Positions 9,008-18,749 of a DNA stretch of 64,000 bases are shown in pieces. Origin of the DNA: JADJPO01 sp963750395 (GTDB lineage: Bacteria; Actinomycetota; Actinomycetes; Actinomycetales; Kineosporiaceae). How positions within the stretch are numbered: position 1 is the stretch's first letter; every line of letters begins with the position of its first letter. Below the pieces are notes generated by a model. The model searched no databases, had not been told where the DNA came from, and saw only the letters and a program-made list of their open reading frames with translations. The DNA is taken from NCBI GenBank assembly GCA_963750395.1, contig CAVVQM010000010.1, forward strand, positions 1-64,000. The letters run 5' to 3'. Made by a program: the position numbers and the translations under genes.

Positions 9008-10592
9008 ATGACGTCGCTGGTCAACAAACCGCACCAGGGGTGTTCGCGAGCTCGATCCCGCCGTGGTCGCCCGGCTCATCCCGCTGGTGGCCACCGGCCC
9101 CGGCGCGCCGACCCGCCCGACCGTCGCTCCCGCCACCGGCCGAACCGTGGCGCAGGTACCCGTGTGCACGTCCGACGACGTCGCCCGAGCCGTCGATCGG
9201 GCGCGACGGGCCCAACCCGCCTGGGCCGCCCAGGACGTGATCGAGCGCGCCGCCGTCCTGGACCGGGTCCACGACCTGGTGCTGGCCCGGCGCGAGGTGG
9301 CCCTGGACCTCATCCAGACCGAGAACGGCAAGGCTCGCGCCCACGCCTACGAGGAGGTCGCCGATATCGCGCTGGCCGCGCGCTACTACGCCCGGACCGG
9401 TCCCGGCATGCTCGCCGACCGGCGGCACCACGGCCTGCTGCCCGGCCTCACCCGGGTCACCGAGGTGCACCACCCCAAGGGCGTCGTCGGGATCATCGCG
9501 CCGTGGAACTACCCTCTGACCCTGGCGATCTCGGATGCGCTGCCGGCGCTGCTCGCCGGCAATGCGGTGGTGCTCAAGCCCGACGAACAGACGGTCCTGA
9601 CCGCCCTGTGGGGCGCGGAGCTGCTCACCGAGGCCGGGCTCCCCCCGGGGCTGTTCCAGGTCGTCGTCGGACCGGGAGACGTCGTCGGCCCGGCCGTGGT
9701 CGAGGCGTGTGACTACATCGCCTTCACCGGCTCGACCGCGACCGGACGGCGCGTGGCCGCCCAGGCCGCCGGCCGGCTGATCGGCGCCTCGCTGGAGCTC
9801 GGCGGCAAGAACGCCCTCTACGTCGCCGAGGACGCCGACCTCGACCGGGCCGCGGAGGCGGCGGTGCGGGACTGCTTCGCCGGCACCGGCCAGCTGTGCG
9901 TCTCCATGGAGCGCCTGCTCGTCCACGAGCGGATCGCCGAGGCCTTCCTGCAGCGGTTCGTCGACCGGATCGCCAGGCTGCGGATCGGGCCGGGGCTGGA
10001 CTACGGCCACGACCTCGGGTGCCTGACCTCGCGCGCGCAGCTCGATCGGGTGCGCCGGCACGTCGGGGACGCCCTCGAGCGCGGCGCCACCCTGCTCGCC
10101 GGGGGACGGCACCGAGAGGATCTCGGCGCCCTGTTCTACGAGCCGACCGTGCTGACCGACGTCCCCGAGGACGCACTGTGCTCTCGCGAGGAGACGTTCG
10201 GACCCGTGGTGTCCGTGCGCCGGGTCAGCGGGGACGACGAGGCCGTCGAGCGCGCCAACGCCGGACGCTACGGACTCAACGCCGCGGTCTGGACCGCCGA
10301 CCTGGACCGCGGCGTCCGGATCGCCCGCAGGATCATCGCCGGCACGGTGACGGTGAACGAGGCCTACGTCGCCGCATGGGGCAGCATCGCCGCGCCGATG
10401 GGCGGACGGCGCGACTCCGGGCTGGGCCGGCGGCACGGCGAGGCCGGGCTGATGCGCTTCACGGACACGCAGTCGATCGCCGTCCAGCGGGTCGGTCTAC
10501 GACCACTGTTCGCCCCAGGCGGCAAGCGCCTCGACACGACCTTCAGCGCCATCCTCCGGCTGGCCCGCTGGGCGAACCTGCCGTGGCCGTGA
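9008..10592 (+). CDS. gabD2: Succinate-semialdehyde dehydrogenase GabD2-like (one indel near start)
   Basis: An NAD(P)-dependent aldehyde dehydrogenase, most like mycobacterial GabD2, which oxidises succinic semialdehyde to succinate. The motifs are GVVGIIAPWNYPLTL (about residue 160), FTGSTATGRRVA (nucleotide binding), LELGGKNALYV (catalytic Glu), GQLCVSMERL (catalytic Cys) and EETFGPVVSV. The frame is open from GTG 9063, but residues upstream in that frame (VRELDPAVVARL) look coding. Removing one G from the run at 9037-9040 joins them to ATG 9008, giving 527 residues. The last codons overlap the GTG of the next gene by four bases, so the two are translationally coupled. A gabT lies 22 kb away. 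Confidence 0.85.
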
Positions 10593-12394
10593 CCCACGCC
10601 GGGGGCGGGGACGGCCCGGACCCACCCGAGCGCGGCGACATCGATGTCGACGTGGTCGTCGTCGGGTCCGGCTTCGGGGGCTCGGTGGCGGCACTGCGGT
10701 TGAGCGAGAAGGGATACCGCGTTCTGGTCTACGAGGCCGGGCGCCGCTTCGCCGACCACGAGCTGCCCCGAACGTCCTGGCACCTGTCGGCGTTCCTGTG
10801 GGCCCCGGCGCTCGGTTGGTACGGCATCCAGCGCATCCACCGGCTCCCCGACGTCCTGGTGCTGGCCGGTGCCGGCGTCGGCGGCGGGTCGCTGAACTAC
10901 GCGAACACCCTGTACGTGCCCCCGCAGGCGTTCTTCGACGACGCCCAGTGGCGTGACATCACCGATTGGCGCGCCGAGCTGGCACCGCACTACGCCACGG
11001 CGCAACGGATGCTCGGCGCCGAGACCAGCCCGTGCTCGGGGCCCGTCGAGGACGCGATGCGCGACGTCGCCGACGAGATGGGCGTCGGGCACACCTTCCG
11101 GCGCCCGCAGGTCGGGGTGTTCTTCGGACGAGCCGGGAGGACCGAACCAGGTGTCACCGTTCCCGACCCGTACTTCGGCGGCGCCGGGCCGGCGCGGACC
11201 GGGTGCACCCAGTGCGGGGCCTGCATGACCGGATGCCGGGTCGGGGCGAAGAACACGCTGGTCAAGAACTATCTGGCACTGGCCGAGGGACTCGGCGTCC
11301 GCATCGAGTCGCTGCGCACGGTCGTGGACGTGCGGCCGGTGTCCGCCCGCCGTCCCGAGCGCGGCTATCGGGTGACCACGGTCCGCACCGGGCCGGTCCT
11401 CGGACGAGGCGAGCGCCGGACCGTGGTGGCCCGCCACGTCGTCCTCGCCGGGGGTACCTGGGGCACCCAGTCGCTCCTGCACCGGCTGCGCCGCACGGGG
11501 TCGCTGCCGTATCTGTCGCCGCGGCTGGGCGAGCTGACGCGGACCAACTCCGAGGCGATCCTCGGGGTGCAGACCCGCAGGGTGCCCGAGGGTGTCGAGC
11601 TCACCCGCGGGGTGGCCATCACCAGCTCCTTCCACCCCGACCCGGACACCCACGTGGAGAACGTGCGGTACGGGCGTGGGTCGGGGGCGATGGGCCTGCT
11701 CGCCGCCGTGCTGGTGGACGGGTCGGGCGAGGTGGCGGCCGAGGACGCCGACGGCTCGGCGCGGCGCAGCGGTCGTGGGCGGGTGGCCCGGTTGGCCCGC
11801 GCGGTCGTGGCCGACCCCGCGGCGGCCCTGCGTCTGATGTCGGTGCACCACTGGGCCGAGCGGGCGGTGATCGGGCTGGTCATGCAGTCCAGGGACAACT
11901 CGATCACCGTGCGGGCGACCCGCCGCCGGCTCGGGCCGATCCCGCTGCCCGGGTGGCGGCTCACCTCCGGCGCCGGCCACGGCGAGCCGAATCCGCGATG
12001 GATCCCCGTCGGCCACGTCGCGATGCGCCGCCTCGCCCGACGCGTCGCCGAGCGCACGGGCGTCCCCACCGATGCCGCGGGCTCGCTCCTCGGCCTTGCC
12101 GAGGTGCCGGTGACGGCGCACTTCCTCGGCGGCTGCCCGATCGGCGCCGATCCCGAGCACGGCGTCGTGGACCCCTATCACCGGGTCTTCGGGCACCCCG
12201 GACTGCATGTGGTCGACGGATCCGCGGTGTCGGCGAATCTGGGCGTCAACCCAGCGCTGACGATCACCGCCCAGGCCGAGCGGGCCTTCGCGATGTGGCC
12301 CGTCAACGGGCAGCCCGACCACCGCCCGGAACCCGGGGGCTCCTACCGGCCCGTGCCCGCCGTGGCGCCCGGGCCCGGTGGCGCTCAGCCGTAG
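10589..12394 (+). CDS. choD: GMC-type oxidoreductase, ChoD-like
   Basis: A 601-residue FAD-dependent oxidoreductase close to mycobacterial ChoD (putative cholesterol oxidase). The N-terminal dinucleotide fold VVVVGSGFGGSVAALRLSEK (about 18-37) binds FAD. LAGAGVGGGSLNYANTLYV and the C-terminal VVDGSAVSANLGVNPALTI are family blocks. A cysteine cluster, CTQCGACMTGC (about residue 210), fits a CxxCxxCxxxC pattern. The start is GTG 10589, which overlaps the gabD2 stop. The substrate is not certain: several ChoD homologues lack clear steroid oxidase activity. The 3' end overlaps the convergent glnE by ten bases. Confidence 0.88.
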   Translation: MTHAGGGDGPDPPERGDIDVDVVVVGSGFGGSVAALRLSEKGYRVLVYEAGRRFADHELPRTSWHLSAFLWAPALGWYGIQRIHRLPDVLVLAGAGVGGGSLNYANTLYVPPQAFFDDAQWRDITDWRAELAPHYATAQRMLGAETSPCSGPVEDAMRDVADEMGVGHTFRRPQVGVFFGRAGRTEPGVTVPDPYFGGAGPARTGCTQCGACMTGCRVGAKNTLVKNYLALAEGLGVRIESLRTVVDVRPVSARRPERGYRVTTVRTGPVLGRGERRTVVARHVVLAGGTWGTQSLLHRLRRTGSLPYLSPRLGELTRTNSEAILGVQTRRVPEGVELTRGVAITSSFHPDPDTHVENVRYGRGSGAMGLLAAVLVDGSGEVAAEDADGSARRSGRGRVARLARAVVADPAAALRLMSVHHWAERAVIGLVMQSRDNSITVRATRRRLGPIPLPGWRLTSGAGHGEPNPRWIPVGHVAMRRLARRVAERTGVPTDAAGSLLGLAEVPVTAHFLGGCPIGADPEHGVVDPYHRVFGHPGLHVVDGSAVSANLGVNPALTITAQAERAFAMWPVNGQPDHRPEPGGSYRPVPAVAPGPGGAQP

Positions 12395-15300
12395 AAGACC
12401 CGTTCGAAGACGGCGCGGGCCCGACGGGTGATCCGGCGGTAGTCCTCGTCCAGTTGCTCGGTGGCCCCCGGACGGTACCCGACGATCCGGGCGACACCGT
12501 CGAGGTCGAGCCGCTTGGTCGGAAGCAGATCCGAGCCGCGACCCCGCCACAGCACGTTCGCGTTGCGCACCCGCGACGCCAACCGCCAGGCCGCCTCCAG
12601 GACCTCGCCGTCGGCGACGTCGATCAGCTCGGCCTCGACGGCGGCCCTGAGAGCGGCCATGGTCGACGGCGTGCGCAGGGACTCGATCCGCCAGCCGTGC
12701 AGCAGCTGCATGAGCTGCACGGTCCACTCGACGTCGGAGATGCCTCCGCGTCCCAGCTTCAGGTGCCGCGTGGGGTCGGCGCCCCGTGGCAACCGCTCGG
12801 CCTCGACCCGGGCCTTGATCCGGCGCACCTCCCGAACCCCTGCCTCGTCCAGACCGCCCACGGGCCAGCGGATCGGGTCGATGAGCTCCACGAACCGGGT
12901 GGCCAGATCCTCATCGCCGGCCATCGGAGCCGCACGGGTCAGGGCCTGCGCCTCCCAGGTCAGCGACCAGCGCCGGTAGTACTGGGCGTAGGAGTCGAGG
13001 GTGCGGACCAGGGGTCCGTTGCGGCCCTCGGGACGCAGATCCGCGTCCACGTCGAGTGTCGGATCGGGACCGGACAGGGCCAGCAGCCGGCGCAGGTCGC
13101 TGAACACCGCCATCGCCGCGTCGTGGGCCACCTTCTCGTCCACCCCGGGCAGCGGATCGTGGACGAAGAGGACGTCGGCGTCGCTGCCGTAACCCAGCTC
13201 GCCCCCGCCCAGACGCCCCATGCCCACGACGAGCAGCCGGGTGGGCAGCGTCCCCGCGTGGCCGGCGGCGACCGGCGCGGACGCCGCGCGCAGGGCGCCG
13301 TCCAGGGCGGCCACCGCGGCGTCGGTCAGGGCGGCACCGACCTGGTCGAGGTCCAGCAGACCGGCCAGGTCTCCGATGGCGGTCCGCACGAGTTCGCGCC
13401 GGCGGATCCCCCGGGCGGCCAGCACCGCGTTGCGCAGGGCGGCGTCGGCCTGCGCGGCGTCGAGGCTGCCGAGGTCGGCGTCCAGATGCCGGTCGATCAC
13501 CCGACGCACCTCGACCACGGTGCTCGCTCTCGGCACCGGTTGCAGGGCATCGTCGTCGCCGAGCATCTGCACGGCCTCGGGCGCCCGCTCGAGCTGGGCG
13601 GCGAGGAACCTGCTGGCGGCCAGCATCCGGGCCATCCGCTCCGCTCCGGCCCCGGAGTCGCGCAGCATCTTGAGGTACCAGTGCGTGGTGCCCAGCTCGT
13701 CGCTGACGCGTCGGAAGGCCAGCAGGCCGCCGTCCGGGTTGGCTCCTTGGGCGAACCAGCCGAGCATCACGGGCAGCAGCTGACGCTGGATCGCGGCCCG
13801 CCGGCTGACCCCGGAGGTCAGCGCGGTCAGGTGTCGCATGGCACCGGCCGGGTCTCGATAGCCGAGTGCCGCCAGCCGCGCCTGGGCCGCCTCGGGCGTC
13901 AGCCGGACCTCGTCGGTGCTCAGGCGTGCCGCGGCGGCCAGCAGCGGACGGTAGAACAGCTTCTCGTGCAGGCGGCGGACCTGCATGGCATGGGTCTGCC
14001 GCATCGCCTGCAGACTGACCGCGGGGTCCCTCAGCATGCCCAGCGAGCGGCCCAGCCAGCGCAGATCCGCAGGAGAGTCCGGCAGGACGTGGGTGCGGTG
14101 CAGCCGGTACAGCTGGATCCGGTGCTCCAGGGTGCGCAGGAACCGGTAGGCACGGTCGAGGTCGGCGGCATCGTCCCGGCCGACATATCCGTGGGTGCTG
14201 AGTGCCTCCAGACCGGCCAGGGTGTTCGGCGTGCGCAGGCGCGGATCGATCCGACCGTGGACCAGCTGCAGCAACTGCACGCTGAACTCGACGTCGCGCA
14301 GGCCGCCCGCTCCGAGCTTCAGCTGGCGATCCGCATCCTTGACCGAGATGTGCTCCTCCACCCGGCGCCGCATCGCCTGGACGTCCTCGACGAAGTTCTC
14401 CCGTTCGGCCGCTCGCCAGACCATCGGCACGATGGCGTCCAGATAGGCCTGACCGAGCTCGCGGTCCCCGGCGACCGCGCGCGCCTTGAGCAGGGCCTGG
14501 AACTCCCAGGTCTGCGCCCAGCGCTCGTAGTAGGCCACGTGGCTCGCCACCGTGCGCACCAGCAGCCCCGACTTGCCCTCGGGTCGCAGGGCGGCATCGA
14601 CCGGCCACAGCGTCCCCTCGGGGGTGGACGCCGAGCAGGCCCGAGCCAGTGCGACCGCCAGCTTCGTGGCCGTCTTCAGTGCCCCGGCGTCGTCGCCCGC
14701 CGGTCCGTCCGCGCCGGGCTCGAGCGGCTCGGCGACGTAGATGACGTCGACGTCACTGACGTAGTTGAGTTCGCCGCCACCGGTCTTGCCCAAGCCGATG
14801 ACGGCGAACCGGCAGGGAGTGGCCGTGACCGGCAGCTCGGACTGGGCGATCGCCAGCGCCGCCTCCAACGCCGCCGAGGCCAGGTCGGCGAGTTCGGCGG
14901 CGATGGTCGGCATCAGGGCCGGGGGGTCTGCGGCGACCAGGTCTCGTCCGGCGATGGCCAGCAGCCGGCGGCGGTAGGCGACCCGCAGCGCATCGGTGGC
15001 GGCGTCCCGGGGGCGACCGGCGACGGGTCGCTCGAGTGACGGGTCGGCGTCGACGGCCAGCAACAGTTCGGCGCGCAGAACCTCCGCGCGGTTGCGCTCG
15101 CAGGGATCGCTCTCGGTCAACACCGTCCAGTGCTCCGGGTGTCGGATCAGGTGTTCGCCGAGTGCGACCGATCCACCCAGGACGGCGATCAGCCGGTCCC
15201 GTCCGGGCCCGCCGGACCGCAGCTGGGCGATGATCCGCGCCGGCTGCGCGTCGGCATGGCCGGAGGGGTTCTCCCGCAGCTCGGCGAGCATCCGGACCAG

Positions 15301-15492
15301 GCTGAGCAAGGCGCGATCAGGGTCGGCGACCTCGCCGAGTGCCTGCAGGATCCCGTCGTCGTAGACGTCCTCCAGCGGGTCGATCAGCCCGGCCAGCGCC
15401 GGGTCGGCGAGCAGCACCGCGGCCCGTTCCGGATCGGCGAACGACAGCCTCGCCAGACTGGCGACCTGGGTGCTCGTGCGCGCCGAGGACAT
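12385..15492 (-). CDS. glnE: Bifunctional glutamine synthetase adenylyltransferase/deadenylase
   Basis: An intact 1,035-residue GlnE. It adds AMP to and removes AMP from glutamine synthetase to tune nitrogen assimilation. Two nucleotidyltransferase halves are visible: GLGKTGGGELNYVSDVDVIY (about residues 232-252, removase half) and GMGRLGGGELGYGSDADVLF (about 755-775, transferase half), each followed by a helical domain and a LKLG..G.RD.EF/LKLGRGGISDVEW block. It lies 47 bp downstream of glnA2 in the same direction, the arrangement seen in mycobacteria. The start ATG 15492 is preceded by no better candidate. At 3.1 kb without a frame break it shows that this part of the sequence is clean. Confidence 0.96.
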   Translation of the reverse strand: MSSARTSTQVASLARLSFADPERAAVLLADPALAGLIDPLEDVYDDGILQALGEVADPDRALLSLVRMLAELRENPSGHADAQPARIIAQLRSGGPGRDRLIAVLGGSVALGEHLIRHPEHWTVLTESDPCERNRAEVLRAELLLAVDADPSLERPVAGRPRDAATDALRVAYRRRLLAIAGRDLVAADPPALMPTIAAELADLASAALEAALAIAQSELPVTATPCRFAVIGLGKTGGGELNYVSDVDVIYVAEPLEPGADGPAGDDAGALKTATKLAVALARACSASTPEGTLWPVDAALRPEGKSGLLVRTVASHVAYYERWAQTWEFQALLKARAVAGDRELGQAYLDAIVPMVWRAAERENFVEDVQAMRRRVEEHISVKDADRQLKLGAGGLRDVEFSVQLLQLVHGRIDPRLRTPNTLAGLEALSTHGYVGRDDAADLDRAYRFLRTLEHRIQLYRLHRTHVLPDSPADLRWLGRSLGMLRDPAVSLQAMRQTHAMQVRRLHEKLFYRPLLAAAARLSTDEVRLTPEAAQARLAALGYRDPAGAMRHLTALTSGVSRRAAIQRQLLPVMLGWFAQGANPDGGLLAFRRVSDELGTTHWYLKMLRDSGAGAERMARMLAASRFLAAQLERAPEAVQMLGDDDALQPVPRASTVVEVRRVIDRHLDADLGSLDAAQADAALRNAVLAARGIRRRELVRTAIGDLAGLLDLDQVGAALTDAAVAALDGALRAASAPVAAGHAGTLPTRLLVVGMGRLGGGELGYGSDADVLFVHDPLPGVDEKVAHDAAMAVFSDLRRLLALSGPDPTLDVDADLRPEGRNGPLVRTLDSYAQYYRRWSLTWEAQALTRAAPMAGDEDLATRFVELIDPIRWPVGGLDEAGVREVRRIKARVEAERLPRGADPTRHLKLGRGGISDVEWTVQLMQLLHGWRIESLRTPSTMAALRAAVEAELIDVADGEVLEAAWRLASRVRNANVLWRGRGSDLLPTKRLDLDGVARIVGYRPGATEQLDEDYRRITRRARAVFERVFYG

Positions 15493-15539
15493 CGCTCAAT
15501 CCAGCGGGCTGGCCACGGCGACCGCACTCACGGCCGCGA

Positions 15540-16910
15540 TCACAGCACCGGCAGGTAGCGCTCGAGTTCGAAGGCCGTGATCTGGTGCCGGTACTCCCGC
15601 CACTCCTGCCGCTTGTTGCGCAGGAAGAAGTCGAACAGGCCCTCGCCGAGGGTCTCGGCCACCAGCTCGGACTCCTGCATCAGGTTGATGGCGGTCTCGA
15701 GGTTCGACGGCAGGGGCTTGATGCCCATCGCCCGTCGTTCGGCGTCGGTCAGCGCCCACACGTCGTCCTCGGCCCCTGCCGGAAGGTCATACCCCTCCTC
15801 GATGCCCCTCAACCCGGCGCTCAGCAGCAGGGCGTAGGCGAGGTAGGGATTGCAGGCGGCGTCCAGGGCGCGGTACTCCACGCGGGTGGAGTTGTGCTTG
15901 CCGGGCTTGTACATCGGCACCCGCACCAGGGCCGAACGGTTGTTGTGCCCCCAGCAGATGTACGCCGGCGCCTCACCCCCCATGCCGGCCTCGACCGGGT
16001 AGGAACCCACCCCGCCCCAGAGCCGCTTGTAGGAGTTCACCCACTGGTTCGTCACCGCGGTGATCTCGGCGGCGTGCGTGAGCAGTCCGGCGATGAAGTG
16101 ACGGGCCACCTTGCTGAGCTGGTACTCGCTGCCCGCCTCATGGAAGGCGTTGCGGTCCCCCTCGAACATGGACAGGTGGGTGTGCATGCCCGACCCGGGG
16201 TGGTCGGCGAAGGGCTTGGGCATGAACGTCGCATAGACGCCCTGCTCGAGCGCGACCTCCTTGATCACCGTCCGGAAGGTCATGATGTTGTCCGCCGTGT
16301 TCAGCGCGTCGGCGTACCGCAGGTCGATCTCGTTCTGACCGGGGCCGCCCTCGTGGTGACTGAATTCGACCGAGATGCCCATCGTCTCGAGCAGTTGGAT
16401 CGCGGCCCGGCGGAAGTCGTGGGTGGTCCCTCGGGGCACGTGATCGAAGTAGCCGGCGCTGTCGACGGGCACCGGGGGGCGCCCCGGTGAGGGTTCGTCG
16501 CGGAGCACGTAGAACTCGATCTCCGGGTGGGTGTAGAAGGTCAATCCGTGCCCGGCGGCCCGCGACAGCGCGCGCTTGAGCACATAGCGACAGTCGGCCA
16601 GGGTCGGTTCGCCGTCCGGGGTCAGGATGTCGCAGAACATCCGCGCGGTGCCCTGGTGGTCGCCGCGCCAGGGCAGGACGGCGAAGGTCGACGGGTCGGG
16701 CTTGACCAGCATGTCCGCCTCGTGGACCCGGGCCAGACCCTGGATCGCCGAGCCGTCGAACCCGATGCCCTCGGCGAACGCGCCCTCCAGCTCGGCCGGG
16801 GCGACAGCCACCGCCTTGAGCGAGCCCAGCACATCGGTGAACCACAGACGCACGAACCTGACGTCGCGTTCCTCCAGTGTGCGCAGCACGAACTCCTGCT
16901 GTCTGTCCAC
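15540..16910 (-). CDS. glnA2: Glutamine synthetase, GlnA2 type
   Basis: A 456-residue glutamine synthetase (glutamate + NH3 + ATP to glutamine). Blocks visible are GFDGSAIQGLARVHEADML, EIEFYVL (metal-binding glutamates), EFSHHEGGPGQNEIDLRYAD, FMPKPFADHPGSGMHTHLSM, and NRSALVRVPMY. The region where the beta-type enzyme has its adenylylated tyrosine reads MGIKPLPSNLETAINLM without a tyrosine, as in alpha-type GlnA2, so it is probably not the target of the neighbouring GlnE. The chosen start is GTG 16910 (MDRQQEFVLRTLEERDVRFV); upstream sequence in frame does not look coding. Confidence 0.94.
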   Translation of the reverse strand: MDRQQEFVLRTLEERDVRFVRLWFTDVLGSLKAVAVAPAELEGAFAEGIGFDGSAIQGLARVHEADMLVKPDPSTFAVLPWRGDHQGTARMFCDILTPDGEPTLADCRYVLKRALSRAAGHGLTFYTHPEIEFYVLRDEPSPGRPPVPVDSAGYFDHVPRGTTHDFRRAAIQLLETMGISVEFSHHEGGPGQNEIDLRYADALNTADNIMTFRTVIKEVALEQGVYATFMPKPFADHPGSGMHTHLSMFEGDRNAFHEAGSEYQLSKVARHFIAGLLTHAAEITAVTNQWVNSYKRLWGGVGSYPVEAGMGGEAPAYICWGHNNRSALVRVPMYKPGKHNSTRVEYRALDAACNPYLAYALLLSAGLRGIEEGYDLPAGAEDDVWALTDAERRAMGIKPLPSNLETAINLMQESELVAETLGEGLFDFFLRNKRQEWREYRHQITAFELERYLPVL

Positions 16911-17263
16911 GTGACCCTCACTCCCAGCTCGGCCGTTCCCCGACGTGACGCCCCGGGGCACCAGGCTAGAGGCTCGACGGCGCGTGGCGCCGACCACCAC
17001 CCCACCAGCGCGCTACACTCAAGTTCGGCGACGTCGAGCCCGACGCACGGAGCAGTGTTCCGAGGCTCGTTCGACACGATCGCCCAACCTGCGTCCAGAT
17101 GCCGGCACGACCCCGGATCTTCGCGTGTTCATCCGCTGATCGGGTCGTCCGCGCAGGGTGCTCGAAGGCAGCACCGCCGCGGTGACAACTGGGCCGTCGT
17201 CCTGTCAGGGCGCGGTCTCCCCCTCGACTTGGGCCATCTGTGCCCGCCAAGGACTACTACCTC

Positions 17264-18649
17264 ATGACCATGACCACCTCCACCACGGCCTCCACGGCCA
17301 CCACGGCCACCACGACGAGCACCCCCACGACCTCGACCGCCCCGTCCTTCGCCGCTCTGGGGGTTCCCGCGCCGCTGGTCCAAGCGCTGGCCGCCGGTGG
17401 CATCACGGCACCCTTCCCGATCCAGACCGCAACGCTGCCCGACAGCCTCGCCGGGCGGGACGTGCTCGGCCGCGGGCGCACCGGGTCCGGCAAGACCGTC
17501 GCGTTCGCGCTGCCCGTGGTGTCCACGTTGATGGGCTCGAGCGGATCTGGACCGTCACGGCCCCGAGCCCTGGTGCTCGCCCCGACCAGGGAACTGGTCA
17601 GCCAGATCGACGCGACGATGGCGCCGCTGGCCCGCGCCGTCGGGCTGAGCACGGCCACCGTGTTCGGCGGGGTCAAGCAGGGTTCCCAGGTCTCCGCCCT
17701 GCGCCGCGGCGTGGACATCCTGATCGCCTGCCCCGGCCGGCTCGAGGACCTCCTGGGTCAGGGCATGCTGCGCCTGGACGCCGTCCAGATCAGCGTGCTC
17801 GACGAGGCCGACCACATGGCCGACCTCGGATTCCTGCCGGGAGTGAAGCGGATCCTGGATCAGACCCCCGCCCGCACCCAGCGGCTGCTCTTCTCCGCGA
17901 CCCTCGACAAGGCGATCGACGTGCTCGTCAGGCGGTACCTGACAAGCCCCGTGACCCACAGCGTCGACCCGGTGTCCGCGCCGGTCTCAGCGATGACGCA
18001 TCACCTGCTCGCGGTCTCCACCGCCGACAAGCAGGACGTCGTCCGCGAACTCGCCTCGGGACTGGGCCGCACGCTGCTGTTCACCCGCACCAAGCACCAG
18101 GCCAAGAAGCTCGCCAAGCAGCTCACCACCGCCGGCGTCCCGACGGTCGACCTGCACGGGAATCTCGCGCAGAACGCCCGCGAACGTAACCTGGCCGCCT
18201 TCAGCAGTGGACAGGTCCGGGTTCTGGCGGCCACGGACATCGCCGCCCGCGGGATCCATGTCGACGAGGTCTCGCTGGTGGTGCACGTCGACCCACCGAC
18301 CGAGCACAAGGCCTACCTGCACCGCTCGGGCCGCACCGCCCGCGCGGGAGCCGGTGGCACCGTGATCACGGTGATGACCCCCGAGCAGGAGCGGGATGTG
18401 CGTCAGATGACGCGGGCCGCCGGGATCAGGCCGACCCTGACCCGGGCCACCCCGGACACTCCCCTACTGGGCGAGCTCACCGGCCCGAAGGCCCCGCACG
18501 TCGCCCCGCAACCCGATCACGCCCCGGCACGGCCGGTGTCGAGGCAGGGCCGGTCTGGGCAGGCCCCATCGAGACAGGCCGGATCGAGACAGGCCGGCTC
18601 GGGTCGGCGCGGGACCGGACAGGGCCGGGCACGGGGCCGCGGCCGCTGA
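17264..18649 (+). CDS. DEAD-box RNA helicase
   Basis: An intact ATP-dependent RNA helicase of the RhlE/CshA group. After a threonine/serine-rich leader (residues 1-30) come the Q-motif region, motif I GRTGSGKT (about 78), motif Ia PTRELVSQ, motif II LDEADHMAD, motif III SAT, and the C-terminal domain ending in HRSGRTARAG. The last 60 residues are a basic, low-complexity tail with repeated SRQAGS-like units, suited to RNA contact. The start is ATG 17264; an in-frame GTG at 17240 is possible. It is divergent from glnA2, and the 353 bases between hold both promoters. Confidence 0.93.
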   Translation: MTMTTSTTASTATTATTTSTPTTSTAPSFAALGVPAPLVQALAAGGITAPFPIQTATLPDSLAGRDVLGRGRTGSGKTVAFALPVVSTLMGSSGSGPSRPRALVLAPTRELVSQIDATMAPLARAVGLSTATVFGGVKQGSQVSALRRGVDILIACPGRLEDLLGQGMLRLDAVQISVLDEADHMADLGFLPGVKRILDQTPARTQRLLFSATLDKAIDVLVRRYLTSPVTHSVDPVSAPVSAMTHHLLAVSTADKQDVVRELASGLGRTLLFTRTKHQAKKLAKQLTTAGVPTVDLHGNLAQNARERNLAAFSSGQVRVLAATDIAARGIHVDEVSLVVHVDPPTEHKAYLHRSGRTARAGAGGTVITVMTPEQERDVRQMTRAAGIRPTLTRATPDTPLLGELTGPKAPHVAPQPDHAPARPVSRQGRSGQAPSRQAGSRQAGSGRRGTGQGRARGRGR

Positions 18650-18749
18650 CGGAGGCGCCGACCATCACCACGCCCGCAGGCCGCCGGATACGCTCGTGGG
18701 CCACGACCGGTCGCCTCGATGCGGCGATCGGCGGCCACCGGGAGATGCG

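Noticed and set aside
10966..15039. A 1,357-codon open frame opposite glnE and choD
   Set aside because: It runs antisense to two clear genes; its sequence is arginine- and proline-rich low complexity, as expected in GC-rich DNA.
18530..18640. Repeat array in the helicase tail as a possible CRISPR-like array
   Set aside because: The repeats are short, coding and without spacers; they encode a basic low-complexity tail.
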